Shown here: piece after piece, positions 16,949 to 24,613 of the stretch
Position numbering within the stretch: position 1 is the first letter of the stretch
How the letters are laid out: every line of letters starts with the position of its first letter
NCBI GenBank assembly: GCA_934395135.1
Contig: CAKRRK010000001.1
Span: forward strand, 186,001-250,000
DNA length: 64,000 bases
Source of the DNA: an uncultured Eubacteriales bacterium
GTDB taxonomy: Bacteria > Bacillota > Clostridia > Oscillospirales > Butyricicoccaceae
Direction of reading: 5' to 3'
The notes under the pieces: generated by a model
Seen by the model: only the letters and a program-made list of their open reading frames with translations
Told to the model about the DNA's origin: nothing
Databases searched by the model: none
Made by a program: the position numbers and the translations under genes

Positions 16949-17170
16949 ATGAAGTCTCTGAAGCAGGTCCCCTGCGGAGCAAATGCCACTGTCAAAAAAC
17001 TCCATGGAGAAGGCGCCGTAAAACGCCGGATTATGGACATGGGCATTACCAAGGGGACGGAGGTCCATGTGCGCAAGGTCGCTCCTTTGGGCGACCCGGT
17101 GGAAATCACCGTGCGGGGATATGAACTTTCCATCCGCAAAGCAGATGCGGAACTCATTGAAGTGATGTAG
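16949..17170 (+). CDS. feoA: FeoA-family protein (second copy)
   Basis: The 73-residue protein has the FeoA pattern: LKQVPCGANATVKKLHGEG, KRRIMDMGITKGTEVHV, VAPLGDPVEITVRGYELSIRKADAELIEV. The last segment is the standard family ending and is closer to canonical FeoA than the first copy. AGGAGG precedes the ATG. Two tandem FeoA genes before FeoB are usual in Clostridia. Between this gene and feoB lies a third operator-like dyad, so feoB may have extra control. Confidence 0.93.
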   Translation: MKSLKQVPCGANATVKKLHGEGAVKRRIMDMGITKGTEVHVRKVAPLGDPVEITVRGYELSIRKADAELIEVM

Positions 17171-17181
17171 CATGGACTGCG

Positions 17182-17227
17182 GCGTGTTTTTTTGCATACG
17201 CCGGCATCGTTGTTAGTTCGAGCTAAT
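17182..17227 (+). promoter_or_regulatory. Third GTTAG-N6-CTAA(T) operator-like dyad before feoB
   Basis: GTTAG (17212-17216), TTCGAG, CTAAT (17223-17227) repeat the form of the two upstream operators with one end base changed. A small GGCGT/ACGCC hairpin lies just upstream in this 86-base gap. Confidence 0.6.
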
Positions 17228-17256
17228 ATTATGTTTTTAGAAAGAGGGACAAACAA

Positions 17257-19422
17257 ATGGACATTCGCATTGCCCTGGCAGGCAATCCAAACAGCGGTAA
17301 AACCACGCTTTTTAACGCCCTGACAGGTTCCAATCAATTTGTCGGCAACTGGCCCGGCGTAACCGTAGAAAAAAAAGAAGGCCGGCTCCGCGGCCAGAAG
17401 GGCATTATTATCACGGACCTTCCCGGCATCTACTCCCTTTCTCCCTACACCCTGGAGGAAGTGGTCGCCCGAAACTATTTGATTGACGAGCGTCCGGACG
17501 CGGTGCTGAACATTATCGACGGCACCAATCTGGAACGCAACCTGTATCTCACCACACAACTAACGGAACTTGGCATTCCGGTGGTTGTGGCCGTGAATAT
17601 GATGGACGTTGTACGGAAAAACGGCGATAAAATTGATATCGCCAAGCTCTCCAGAGAATTGGGATGCCCGGTCGTGGAAATTTCCGCCCTGAAAGGCGAC
17701 GGGATTCCCGCTGCGGTGGAAAAGGCAGTGGAGGCCGCGCGGCAGGCCGTACCCACCATTCCGCAGCATACGTTCAGCGGCTCTGTGGAGCATGCGCTGG
17801 CGCACATTGAAGAAGCCGCTTTACATACCATCCCGGAAGAGCAGCAGCGCTGGTACGCCATCAAGCTGTTTGAACGGGATGACAAAGTCATTGAAAAACT
17901 GACCCTTCCCCGGGATGTGGTAACCCACATCGAACAGGATATCTTGTCCTGCGAGCAGGAATTTGATGACGATGCGGAAAGCATTATCACCGGAGAACGG
18001 TATGAATACATCGGAAGAATCATTCAATTGTGCTACAAAAAGCACCGGCAGGGACTATCTGTTTCCGATAAAATTGACCGGGTTGTCACAAACCGCGTGT
18101 TGGCTCTGCCAATTTTCGCCGCCGTGATGTTTGTGGTGTATTATGTTTCCATCTCCACCGTCGGTTCCTGGGCCACCGACTGGGTAAACGATGTCTTTTT
18201 CGGAGAATGGGTAATCCCCGGCGCCCAGGCAGCTCTGGAAAGCGCCGGCTGCGCCGGCTGGCTGACCGGCCTTTTGGTCGACGGCATCATCAGCGGCGTT
18301 GGCGCGGTCCTGGGTTTTGTTCCCCAGATGCTGGTACTGTTTATTTTTCTGGCTTTCCTGGAGTCCTGCGGTTATATGGCGCGCATCGCCTTTGTTATGG
18401 ACCGTATCTTCCGAAAATTCGGTCTTTCCGGCAAAAGCTTTATCCCGATGCTCATTGGTACTGGCTGCGGTATTCCGGGGGTAATGGCATCTCGAACCAT
18501 CGAAAATGACCGCGACCGCAGAATGACCGTTATGACCACAACCTTTATCCCTTGCGGCGCAAAGCTTCCTATCATCGGCCTGATTGCCGGTGCTATTTTC
18601 AACAATTCCGGCTATGTCGCCGTATCTGCCTACTTCATTGGTGTCGCAGCCATTGTGATGTCCGGCATCATGCTGAAAAAGACCAAAATGTTCTCCGGGG
18701 ATCCTGCTCCGTTTGTTATGGAGCTGCCCGCATACCACTGGCCCACCGCAGGCAACGTGCTGCGTTCCATGTGGGAGCGCGGCTGGAGCTTTATCAAAAA
18801 AGCGGGTACTATCATCCTGCTTTCTACGATTGTGATCTGGTTCCTTCTGAACTTCGGTGTCGAAAACAATGCGTTCGGCATGGTGGAGGACATTGATCAT
18901 TCCATTCTGGCCGCCATTGGCAACGGCATTGCCTGGATTTTCGCCCCCCTCGGCTGGGGCAACTGGAAATCCGCAGTGGCAACTGTTACCGGTCTTGTGG
19001 CAAAGGAAAATGTGGTGGCAACCTTCGGTCAGCTCTTCGACTTTGCCGGCGAGCTTTCCGAAAACGGCGACGAAATCTGGTCGCAGGTCGCCGCGGCCTT
19101 TCCGCCCCTTGCCGCTTACAGCTTTATGATTTTCAATCTGCTGTGCGCTCCCTGCTTTGCCGCCATCGGTGCAATTCGCCGGGAAATGAACAACGCAAAA
19201 TGGACATGGTTTGCCATCGGTTATCAGTGCGGATTTGCCTATGTCATCTCCCTCATCGTTTACCAGCTGGGCTGCCTGTTTACCGGCAACGGCAACGTGA
19301 TCGGTACAATTGTTGCCTTTGCCCTGCTGATTGCCCTCCTTTATATGCTGTTCCGGCCCTACAAGGAATCCACGCGGCTGGAATCCCGCCAGTATCAGCC
19401 AAGGGCAGTTTCGCATTCTTGA
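17257..19422 (+). CDS. feoB: Ferrous iron transport protein B
   Basis: FeoB imports Fe2+ through the inner membrane. The 721-residue protein begins with a G domain: G1 GNPNSGKTT (9-17), the NWPGVTVE switch I, G3 DLPG (54-57) and G4 NMMD (114-117). A helical guanine-dissociation-like region follows, then a membrane part with the two Gate segments, including GTGCGIPGVMASRTI and PCGAKLPIIGLIAG, which carry the conserved cysteines. Length is normal. RBS AGAGGGAC precedes the ATG. A Cys-rich membrane peptide gene follows by 20 bases. Confidence 0.97.
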   Translation: MDIRIALAGNPNSGKTTLFNALTGSNQFVGNWPGVTVEKKEGRLRGQKGIIITDLPGIYSLSPYTLEEVVARNYLIDERPDAVLNIIDGTNLERNLYLTTQLTELGIPVVVAVNMMDVVRKNGDKIDIAKLSRELGCPVVEISALKGDGIPAAVEKAVEAARQAVPTIPQHTFSGSVEHALAHIEEAALHTIPEEQQRWYAIKLFERDDKVIEKLTLPRDVVTHIEQDILSCEQEFDDDAESIITGERYEYIGRIIQLCYKKHRQGLSVSDKIDRVVTNRVLALPIFAAVMFVVYYVSISTVGSWATDWVNDVFFGEWVIPGAQAALESAGCAGWLTGLLVDGIISGVGAVLGFVPQMLVLFIFLAFLESCGYMARIAFVMDRIFRKFGLSGKSFIPMLIGTGCGIPGVMASRTIENDRDRRMTVMTTTFIPCGAKLPIIGLIAGAIFNNSGYVAVSAYFIGVAAIVMSGIMLKKTKMFSGDPAPFVMELPAYHWPTAGNVLRSMWERGWSFIKKAGTIILLSTIVIWFLLNFGVENNAFGMVEDIDHSILAAIGNGIAWIFAPLGWGNWKSAVATVTGLVAKENVVATFGQLFDFAGELSENGDEIWSQVAAAFPPLAAYSFMIFNLLCAPCFAAIGAIRREMNNAKWTWFAIGYQCGFAYVISLIVYQLGCLFTGNGNVIGTIVAFALLIALLYMLFRPYKESTRLESRQYQPRAVSHS

Positions 19423-19442
19423 CGAAGGAAGGTGTGCTTTCT

Positions 19443-19601
19443 ATGGCAAGTACCATTTTTATCAGCGCATTGCTTGCCGGCGCTGTAGCAGCCATTCTTG
19501 TGCGGCTGCATCATAACCGAAAGCAAGGCAAGCACATTTGCGGCGGAGACTGCGGCGCCTGCGGCGGAAACTGCAGCGCACATTCCAAGCCCGCTCCTTG
19601 A
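19443..19601 (+). CDS. FeoB-associated Cys-rich membrane protein
   Basis: The 52-residue product has one N-terminal membrane span (IFISALLAGAVAAILV), a basic stretch and a Cys-rich end, HICGGDCGACGGNC, with four cysteines. Short proteins of this form next to feoB are a known family (FeoB-associated Cys-rich membrane proteins). AAGGAAGG precedes the ATG. It probably handles or senses iron near the channel exit; direct evidence is absent. Confidence 0.85.
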   Translation: MASTIFISALLAGAVAAILVRLHHNRKQGKHICGGDCGACGGNCSAHSKPAP

Positions 19602-19642
19602 TCTTCTCTTCGCTTATGGACCAAACTATGCCTATATAAAAA

Positions 19643-19670
19643 AGAATGGGGGCTGTAACAGCCCCCATTC
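19643..19670 (+). terminator. feo operon terminator
   Basis: A stem built on ATGGGGGCTGT/ACAGCCCCCAT follows the last feo gene by about 45 bases. The T run after it is weak, but a run of A before the stem suggests use from the opposite strand as well. Confidence 0.7.
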
Positions 19671-19680
19671 CATCGTTTGG

Positions 19681-19893
19681 TATCGTTTCTTTGACCCTTG
19701 CAGACAACTCGCTCGGACGCAAATCCAGAGCATCGGCAATCTTCCATACGGTTTCTATATTGGCGTATATTGTGTCGTTTTCTATCATGGTTAAATGCGT
19801 GCGCGCCATACCTGCAAGACCGCGTAATCCATCCTGTGACATGCCGTTTCTTTTTCGCAAGCAACGGCATATCTTTCCTGCAATTAAACCGTC
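19681..19893 (-). pseudogene. Degenerate XRE-type HTH regulator
   Basis: The minus-strand frame reads a recognisable Cro/CI-type helix-turn-helix: LRKRNGMSQDGLRGLAGMAR, THLTMIENDTIYANIETVWKIADALDLRPSEL. The family's conserved N-terminus (I-G-x-x-I-R-x-L-R) is present as IAGKICRCLR, but no ATG, and no ribosome site, precedes it. At its 3' end the frame runs, without a stop, straight through the feo terminator to 19462, antisense to the feo Cys-rich gene. Both ends therefore look broken, and I treat it as a relic. A TTG at 19860 is the nearest possible start. Confidence 0.55.
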
Positions 19894-19963
19894 AAACCGC
19901 CCGCTACTGCTCTTTTTTGTTGTTAGGATGATACAAAAAAAAACGGGAGAATACGATTATTTT

Positions 19964-20098
19964 ATGTTTTGTTCCAAGTGCGGTAATAAAGCGGGCGAAG
20001 TTGCGGAAACTGGTCTAATGTTGTAGTAAAAAGCAAAAAGAAATGTATTTACGATAGCTTTTGTGATTGGCTTGCTAATGGCAATGTTTCGCTGCTGA
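19964..20098 (+). pseudogene. Frameshifted zinc-ribbon membrane protein remnant
   Basis: After GGGAG, ATG 19964 starts MFCSKCGNKAGEVAETG, the opening of a double zinc ribbon family protein, but the frame stops at 20026. In other frames the expected continuation is visible: VVKSKKK just after the stop, then, shifted again, VFTIAFVIGLLMAMF, a membrane span. At least two frame breaks are needed to join them. It is a decayed copy of a zinc-ribbon/one-span protein. Confidence 0.55.
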
Positions 20099-20100
20099 GA

Positions 20101-20135
20101 AAAGAGAGGAGCTTTCCTTGCTCCTCTCTTTATTG
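20101..20135. terminator. Terminator between the zinc-ribbon relic and carD-like gene
   Basis: A perfect 12-bp stem (20101-20112 with 20120-20131), loop of 7, then TATTG. It may serve either side. Confidence 0.8.
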
Positions 20136-20198
20136 TTTAAAACCGGAACGATAAAAGGGGAAGTCATTCGGACGCCCTTTTCTTGTCATTTTCAATCA

Positions 20199-20684
20199 TC
20201 AGGTGGACAAAGCCTCCACCTTTTCAATCACATAGTTTTTCGTGGTTTCATAATCCATATGCAGCACCAGCGACAACTCGTTATACAGCAGCCGTTCCGC
20301 CTGTCGGAAATAATTGCTGTCTTTATCCCCCGCCTTTTTATTATGATCCAGCCGTTCTTTATTTCTTTGGTAGGTGGTTTTGATAATTCGTACCAAATCC
20401 TCCAGCTTTCCTGTACTCATAAGGCTTCGGTATTCGTTTTCAATCAGCCGCCCCTCATATTGAATCACTTCGATTTCCGGAATCTTTTCAATGAGTTTTT
20501 CCACCTGTTCCTCCTTGATCAGAGACCTTACCGCGCCATTGTCCGTGGGGACAAAAATCTTCAGGGTTGCTTCGTCAATTGGCAGCAGCAGATAATAGTC
20601 TTCGTCGCCTATGTGATGCCGTTTAATGTCAGAAACAAGACAAACATCCTTTTTATAAACTACATAATCGCCGATTTTAAACAC
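20199..20684 (-). CDS. CarD/CdnL-family transcriptional regulator
   Basis: CarD-type proteins bind RNA polymerase beta and stabilise the open promoter complex. The product starts VFKIGDYVVYKK, the classic Tudor-like RNA-polymerase-interaction fold, continues with YYLLLPID and KIFVPTDN, and has the all-helical C-terminal half (LEDLVRIIKTTYQRNKER, ERLLYNELSLVLHMDYE). A GTG at 20684 is chosen since CarD proteins begin at this point and GGATGGAG precedes it; the frame remains open to 20744. At 161 residues it has the usual size. It is monocistronic. Confidence 0.88.
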   Translation of the reverse strand: MFKIGDYVVYKKDVCLVSDIKRHHIGDEDYYLLLPIDEATLKIFVPTDNGAVRSLIKEEQVEKLIEKIPEIEVIQYEGRLIENEYRSLMSTGKLEDLVRIIKTTYQRNKERLDHNKKAGDKDSNYFRQAERLLYNELSLVLHMDYETTKNYVIEKVEALST

Positions 20685-20787
20685 CCTGCTCCATCCTTTC
20701 TGCAAGTCCGCCAACGTATCCTTCCCGAAAAAAAAAACAGCCATTCAACTGGACTGATCTCATGGAAAAACTACTTGTTGCAACTCT

Positions 20788-20796
20788 ATTATAGCA
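20788..20796 (-). promoter_or_regulatory. Extended -10 promoter of the carD-like gene
   Basis: On the minus strand TGCTATAAT (20796-20788) is an extended -10 element; no good -35 is seen. The stretch 20797-20943 shows no gene. Confidence 0.6.
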
Positions 20797-20943
20797 CATT
20801 TTTCAGTGTTTGTGGCACAAATATTTTCAAAAAATATTTCTTCCTGAAAAACAGCGAAAGGCGCATTTATTTTTGCCCTTTGCGCAGGAGCAAGACAGAC
20901 CGGAGGCGGCCAGTGAACCCGGCGCTCCTTTCCCAAAAATTTC

Positions 20944-20984
20944 AGAACCCGCCGCCGGCTCTTCTCTGCCGCGCCGCGGGTTCT
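20944..20984. terminator. Terminator downstream of the ArsC/Spx-like gene
   Basis: AGAACCCGC (20944-20952) pairs with GCGGGTTCT (20976-20984). On the minus strand it is followed by GAAATTTTTGGG. Confidence 0.6.
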
Positions 20985-21012
20985 TTTGCCGGTGTTTTTC
21001 GCGGGACTTCGC

Positions 21013-21360
21013 TTATTTCAGTTGTTCCCATTCCGCTTCCCGAAATCCTACCAGTACCCGGTCTCCCTGGACCGCAATGGGCCGCTTCACCAACATACCG
21101 TCTGTGGCAAGCAGCCGCAGCTGTTCCCTCTCTGACATTCCGGCCAGCCGGTCCTTTAGCCCCATATCTTGATACAGCCGGCCGCTGGTATTGAAAAACT
21201 TTTTCAGCGGCAGTCCGCTGTTTTTCCACCAACGCTCCAGCTCCTCTGCCGTTGGATTCTCTTCCTTGATATTACGCAGCCGGTAAGAAATCCCCTGCCC
21301 ATCCAGCCATGCCTGCGCCTTCCGGCAGGTAGAGCAGGCAGGATAACAAAGAAACACCAT
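21013..21360 (-). CDS. ArsC/Spx/YffB-family thioredoxin-fold protein
   Basis: The 115-residue protein starts MVFLCYPACSTCRKAQAWLD with a CxxC (CSTC) near residue 9 and continues with NIKEENPTAEELERWW, NTSGRLYQDMGLKDRL, and VKRPIAV, the standard ArsC-family landmarks. The family includes arsenate reductase and Spx regulators. The neighbourhood has no ars genes and the RNA-polymerase-binding features of Spx are not clear, so the subfamily stays open. The start ATG 21360 has AAAGGTG before it. A longer frame to 21384 has no support. Confidence 0.88.
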   Translation of the reverse strand: MVFLCYPACSTCRKAQAWLDGQGISYRLRNIKEENPTAEELERWWKNSGLPLKKFFNTSGRLYQDMGLKDRLAGMSEREQLRLLATDGMLVKRPIAVQGDRVLVGFREAEWEQLK

Positions 21361-21442
21361 ACTTTTCACCTTTCTTTCTATCACACGGATCCATAGTTAC
21401 TTTACCATATATTCTCCGTTTTTTCCACTGAGAAACCGCCCG

Positions 21443-22654
21443 CTATCCTTTCTCTTTTTTCGCGGAACGAGGATCTCTTTCCTCCCTTTTTCCTAAAACG
21501 CTTATGCCAACCCAAAGGAAGATTGGGAACACGATTGCCGCCAAGATCCCCATATGCAGATTATTCTGCAAAAGACTGGATACCGCGCCGGCCAGAGTCG
21601 GCCCTCCAGAACACCCCAGGTCCCCGGCCAATGCAAGCATTGCAAACAGAACCGTACCGCCGCCTTTGATGGAGACCGCCGCTTTGCTAAAAGTCCCCGG
21701 CCAGAGAATACCCACCGAAAAGCCGCAGACGGCACACCCCACCAAACTCAGCATTGGTATCGGGATCCATGCAATGCCTAAATAGGACGCTATGCACAAA
21801 ACACAGCTCCCTTTCATAATCCGGTCTAAATTCAGCCTATCCCCGTATCTGCCGTAAATCAGCCTGGATAAGCCCATAAACAAGGCAAATGCCATAGGTC
21901 CGGCAAGATCCCCTATGGTTTTGCTTACCCCCAATCCCTGTTCGGCAAAGGTTGACGCCCACTGGCTTACGGTTTGTTCCGACGCGCCGGCGCATGCCAT
22001 CATAACGACAAAAATCCAGAAAATTTTTTTAGAAAACAGTTCTTTTGCCGTCAGCCCCCGCTCCCCTTCCGCATGCAAAGAATACATCGGAGCCTGCAGA
22101 AAGAGGACTGCATTAAGAACCGGAATCACCGCCCAAATCAACGCAAGGATCTTCCAATTTTCGATCCCCGCAACCGCAAAAAACACCGTCGACGCCAATA
22201 CAACGCCCACATGACCCCAGCAATAAAACGAGTGGAGCAAGCTCATCGCCTTTTCCTTGTTGTCCGTAGGACAGGCCTGCATAATAGGACTGACCAATAC
22301 TTCCAGCAATCCGCCGCCCACGGCATATACTGCAACGGCTATGACAATCCCCATATAGGCGTTGGAAAAAAGATCCGGCAACACGGTCAAAAGCGCCAGC
22401 CCCGCGGCGGAAAATATATGTGCAATTACCGCTGCCGCCCGGTATCCAATCTTATCAATAAACTTTGCGGAGGCCAGGTCAATCAGCAACTGGATGATAA
22501 AATTAACTGTAATCAGCGCTGTAATCTTTGACAATGGAATTCGATAACTGTTCTGAAACGTCACAAACAGCAATGGAGCAAAATTGTTGACAATGGCCTG
22601 TACCACATAGCCGATAAAACAGGCATACATTGTTTTTTTGTAATTTTGTTTCAC
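21443..22654 (-). CDS. Major facilitator superfamily transporter
   Basis: The 403-residue protein has about 12 hydrophobic spans in two halves, with the cytoplasmic-loop motif LASAKFIDKIGYRAA (motif A-like) after span 2 and RLIYGRYGDRLNLDR in the second half. It begins KQNYKKTMYACFIGYVVQAIVNNFAPLLFV. The GTG at 22654 follows GCGGGGTGATC. It diverges from an AraC-type regulator that likely controls it. The substrate is not identifiable; sugar or sugar-derivative uptake is common for this pairing. Confidence 0.88.
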   Translation of the reverse strand: MKQNYKKTMYACFIGYVVQAIVNNFAPLLFVTFQNSYRIPLSKITALITVNFIIQLLIDLASAKFIDKIGYRAAAVIAHIFSAAGLALLTVLPDLFSNAYMGIVIAVAVYAVGGGLLEVLVSPIMQACPTDNKEKAMSLLHSFYCWGHVGVVLASTVFFAVAGIENWKILALIWAVIPVLNAVLFLQAPMYSLHAEGERGLTAKELFSKKIFWIFVVMMACAGASEQTVSQWASTFAEQGLGVSKTIGDLAGPMAFALFMGLSRLIYGRYGDRLNLDRIMKGSCVLCIASYLGIAWIPIPMLSLVGCAVCGFSVGILWPGTFSKAAVSIKGGGTVLFAMLALAGDLGCSGGPTLAGAVSSLLQNNLHMGILAAIVFPIFLWVGISVLGKREERDPRSAKKEKG

Positions 22655-22737
22655 ACGATCACCCCGCAGCAATCCATTTTTTATAACTATATCATATAAA
22701 TCCCGCGAAATCATAGATATATATAGCAATTTTATGA

Positions 22738-22743
22738 TATAAT
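22738..22743 (+). promoter_or_regulatory. -10 box in the MFS/AraC divergent region
   Basis: TATAAT lies 30 bases before the araC-type ATG with a poor -35. The 119-base divergent gap is AT-rich and contains several TATA-like stretches in both orientations, fitting an activator-dependent pair. Confidence 0.5.
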
Positions 22744-22773
22744 ATCTCCAAATACAGAAAAGAGGGATACGAA

Positions 22774-23673
22774 ATGCGCGTTACGGAAGTTTTCACCGAC
22801 GATTCCCAGCGGGAACTGCGTATGCACGGAACGGCCAATTTTCCCTTTGAATTTTATGACGATGACATTCACAGCTACATTCAGCACTATATTGAATGCC
22901 ATTGGCACAAGGAAGTGGAGTGGGCTGTTGTGGACCAAGGCATGGTAGACTGCCGGGTTGGTTCCGAGCAGATTACGCTGCACGAAGGAGACGGCATTTT
23001 TATCAACAGCAGAATCATCCACGGCTTTCAATCCGAACATGGCGCGCTTATGCCGAATATTTTATTTGTACCCGAATTTCTTTCGCCGGACACTTCTGCG
23101 GTATATCTCGAATATGTCCTGCCTGTTCTGCGTTCCCGCCGTACCTGTTTTGTTCTGCACAAGGCAAACGAAAAGGAACGCGGCCTTCTGGACATTCTAA
23201 ACCAATTGTTTCATCTGGCCAAGTCCTCTCCCCTTCCCAAACTGGACATCCAAATTGCAGCCTGTACCCTATGGCGTAATTTTATCACACACACAGATGG
23301 CCTTTGGGACGGCGAACATAACAAACAGGACATGCTGCTTTCCGCACGCATACGGACAATGCTGCAGTTTATCGCCGATCACTATGCGGAAAAGATTTCT
23401 CTTTGTGACATCGCCAGTTCTGCCAACATCAGCAAAAGCGAAGCGCTGCGGTGCTTTCATCAGACGATACAGACAACTCCTGTGAAATATTTAATAGACT
23501 ATCGGCTGCATCGGGCCAAAGAACGCTTACTTTCCACCAACGATTCGATTACACAAATTGCCGCCCAGGTTGGCATGGATAACACCAGTTATTTCATTCG
23601 CCTCTTTACCCAAAAATTCACAATGACGCCCAGGGTCTTTCGCCTGCGATCTCAGAATGGACCGTCCGCTTAA
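22774..23673 (+). CDS. AraC-family transcriptional regulator
   Basis: The 299-residue protein has an N-terminal cupin-like sensor (HWHKEVEWAVVDQGMVDCRVGSEQITLHEGDGIFINSRIIHGF) and a C-terminal double helix-turn-helix: FIADHYAEKISLCDIASSAN through KYLIDYRLHRAKERLLSTN and the recognition-helix region GMDNTSYFIRLFTQKFTMTPRVFR. AGAGGG precedes the ATG. It is divergent from the MFS transporter, which it most likely activates when a sugar ligand binds. The ligand is unknown. Confidence 0.93.
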   Translation: MRVTEVFTDDSQRELRMHGTANFPFEFYDDDIHSYIQHYIECHWHKEVEWAVVDQGMVDCRVGSEQITLHEGDGIFINSRIIHGFQSEHGALMPNILFVPEFLSPDTSAVYLEYVLPVLRSRRTCFVLHKANEKERGLLDILNQLFHLAKSSPLPKLDIQIAACTLWRNFITHTDGLWDGEHNKQDMLLSARIRTMLQFIADHYAEKISLCDIASSANISKSEALRCFHQTIQTTPVKYLIDYRLHRAKERLLSTNDSITQIAAQVGMDNTSYFIRLFTQKFTMTPRVFRLRSQNGPSA

Positions 23674-23806
23674 AGCAGCGGCATAGAAACCATAGCAACA
23701 GCGCTGGATACCATTCTCTTGGCGATGAAACGCCGAAGGGATTCTCGCCGCATGCCTTAATTCACAGAATGTATTTTGATATCCCTTTTTGTATCCATAC
23801 TATGTC

Positions 23807-23905
23807 ATGAGGAAGCGTGATACAACGCAAACCTGGGCGGAAGTTCCGTCGCAGGAGCTGAGCGATGCCTTAGTCGAAGCGTTCAAAGACAAATTGAAAG
23901 AGTAA
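23807..23905 (+). CDS. Small hypothetical ORF upstream of the GNAT gene
   Basis: ATG 23807 opens a 32-residue frame (MRKRDTTQTWAEVPSQEL at its start, ending FKDKLKE) that stops 20 bases before the GNAT start. It lacks a convincing ribosome site and may be the tail of a lost gene. The family is not recognised. The rest of 23674-23806 shows nothing. Confidence 0.3.
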   Translation: MRKRDTTQTWAEVPSQELSDALVEAFKDKLKE

Positions 23906-23925
23906 TCTATCAGGGAGCTACTGCT

Positions 23926-24369
23926 ATGCTAATTCAAAAAATAGACGAAAACAAAAAGCGATATCTGCATTTACTTCTTCTTGCCGATGAGCAAGAAGAT
24001 ATGGTAGACCGATATTTAGAGCGTGGCACAATGTATGTACTGGACGATAACGGAGTCAAAGCTGAATGCATTGTCACCGATGAGGGCAATGGTGTACTGG
24101 AAATCAAGAACATTGCTACATTGCCTGGCTATCAAAAACAGGGTTATGCCCGAAAACTTATGGATTTTCTTGTTGCGAAATACTCTAAGCAATATTCGGT
24201 GCTACAAGTCGGAACAGGTGATAGTCCATTAACCATTCCTTTCTATGAAAAATGCGGCTTTATTCGCTCTTATGTCGTAAAGGATTTCTTTATCGACAAC
24301 TATGATCACCCAATTTTTGAGTGTGGAAAGCAGCTTATAGATATGGTATATTTACAAAAAATACTATAA
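23926..24369 (+). CDS. GNAT-family N-acetyltransferase
   Basis: The 147-residue protein has the GNAT acetyl-CoA motif A as TLPGYQKQGYARKLMDFLV (Q-x-x-G-x-A) near residue 65-80, followed by PFYEKCGF of motif B. An RBS GGGAG lies upstream. Its base composition is AT-richer than its neighbours (codons such as ATA, AAA and TTA are frequent), and it lies in a stretch bounded by guaA, which is a known insertion hot spot. It may have arrived by transfer. The substrate is unknown. Confidence 0.85.
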   Translation: MLIQKIDENKKRYLHLLLLADEQEDMVDRYLERGTMYVLDDNGVKAECIVTDEGNGVLEIKNIATLPGYQKQGYARKLMDFLVAKYSKQYSVLQVGTGDSPLTIPFYEKCGFIRSYVVKDFFIDNYDHPIFECGKQLIDMVYLQKIL

Positions 24370-24401
24370 TTTTCACTATGGCAACCTCATAAAAACGACA
24401 A

Positions 24402-24447
24402 AAAGCCCTTAGCTATGAGTGATTACCCACAGCTAAGGGCTTTCTAA
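24402..24447 (+). terminator. GNAT gene terminator
   Basis: Perfect 13-bp stem (24402-24414 with 24431-24443), 16-base loop, ending TTTCT. The rest of 24444-24613 has no gene; it contains a repeated GTTATCAAA stretch. Confidence 0.85.
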
Positions 24448-24613
24448 TATGGATTTCTTCCACCACACAAGTCACCTTTTATCATTCCGTAACCCGCAAA
24501 CCACCGGATTACAAGAATAATGGCACTTGTATGGCTGTTATCAAATTGTTATCAAAAGGCTTCTCAGAACGCCGCAAACCCGCATAACTACTGGGTTTTT
24601 ACGGCGTTTCGGT

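Noticed and set aside
18055..19416. 453-residue frame antisense to feoB
   Set aside because: The opposite strand encodes the canonical FeoB membrane domain; the antisense frame is a codon-use shadow.
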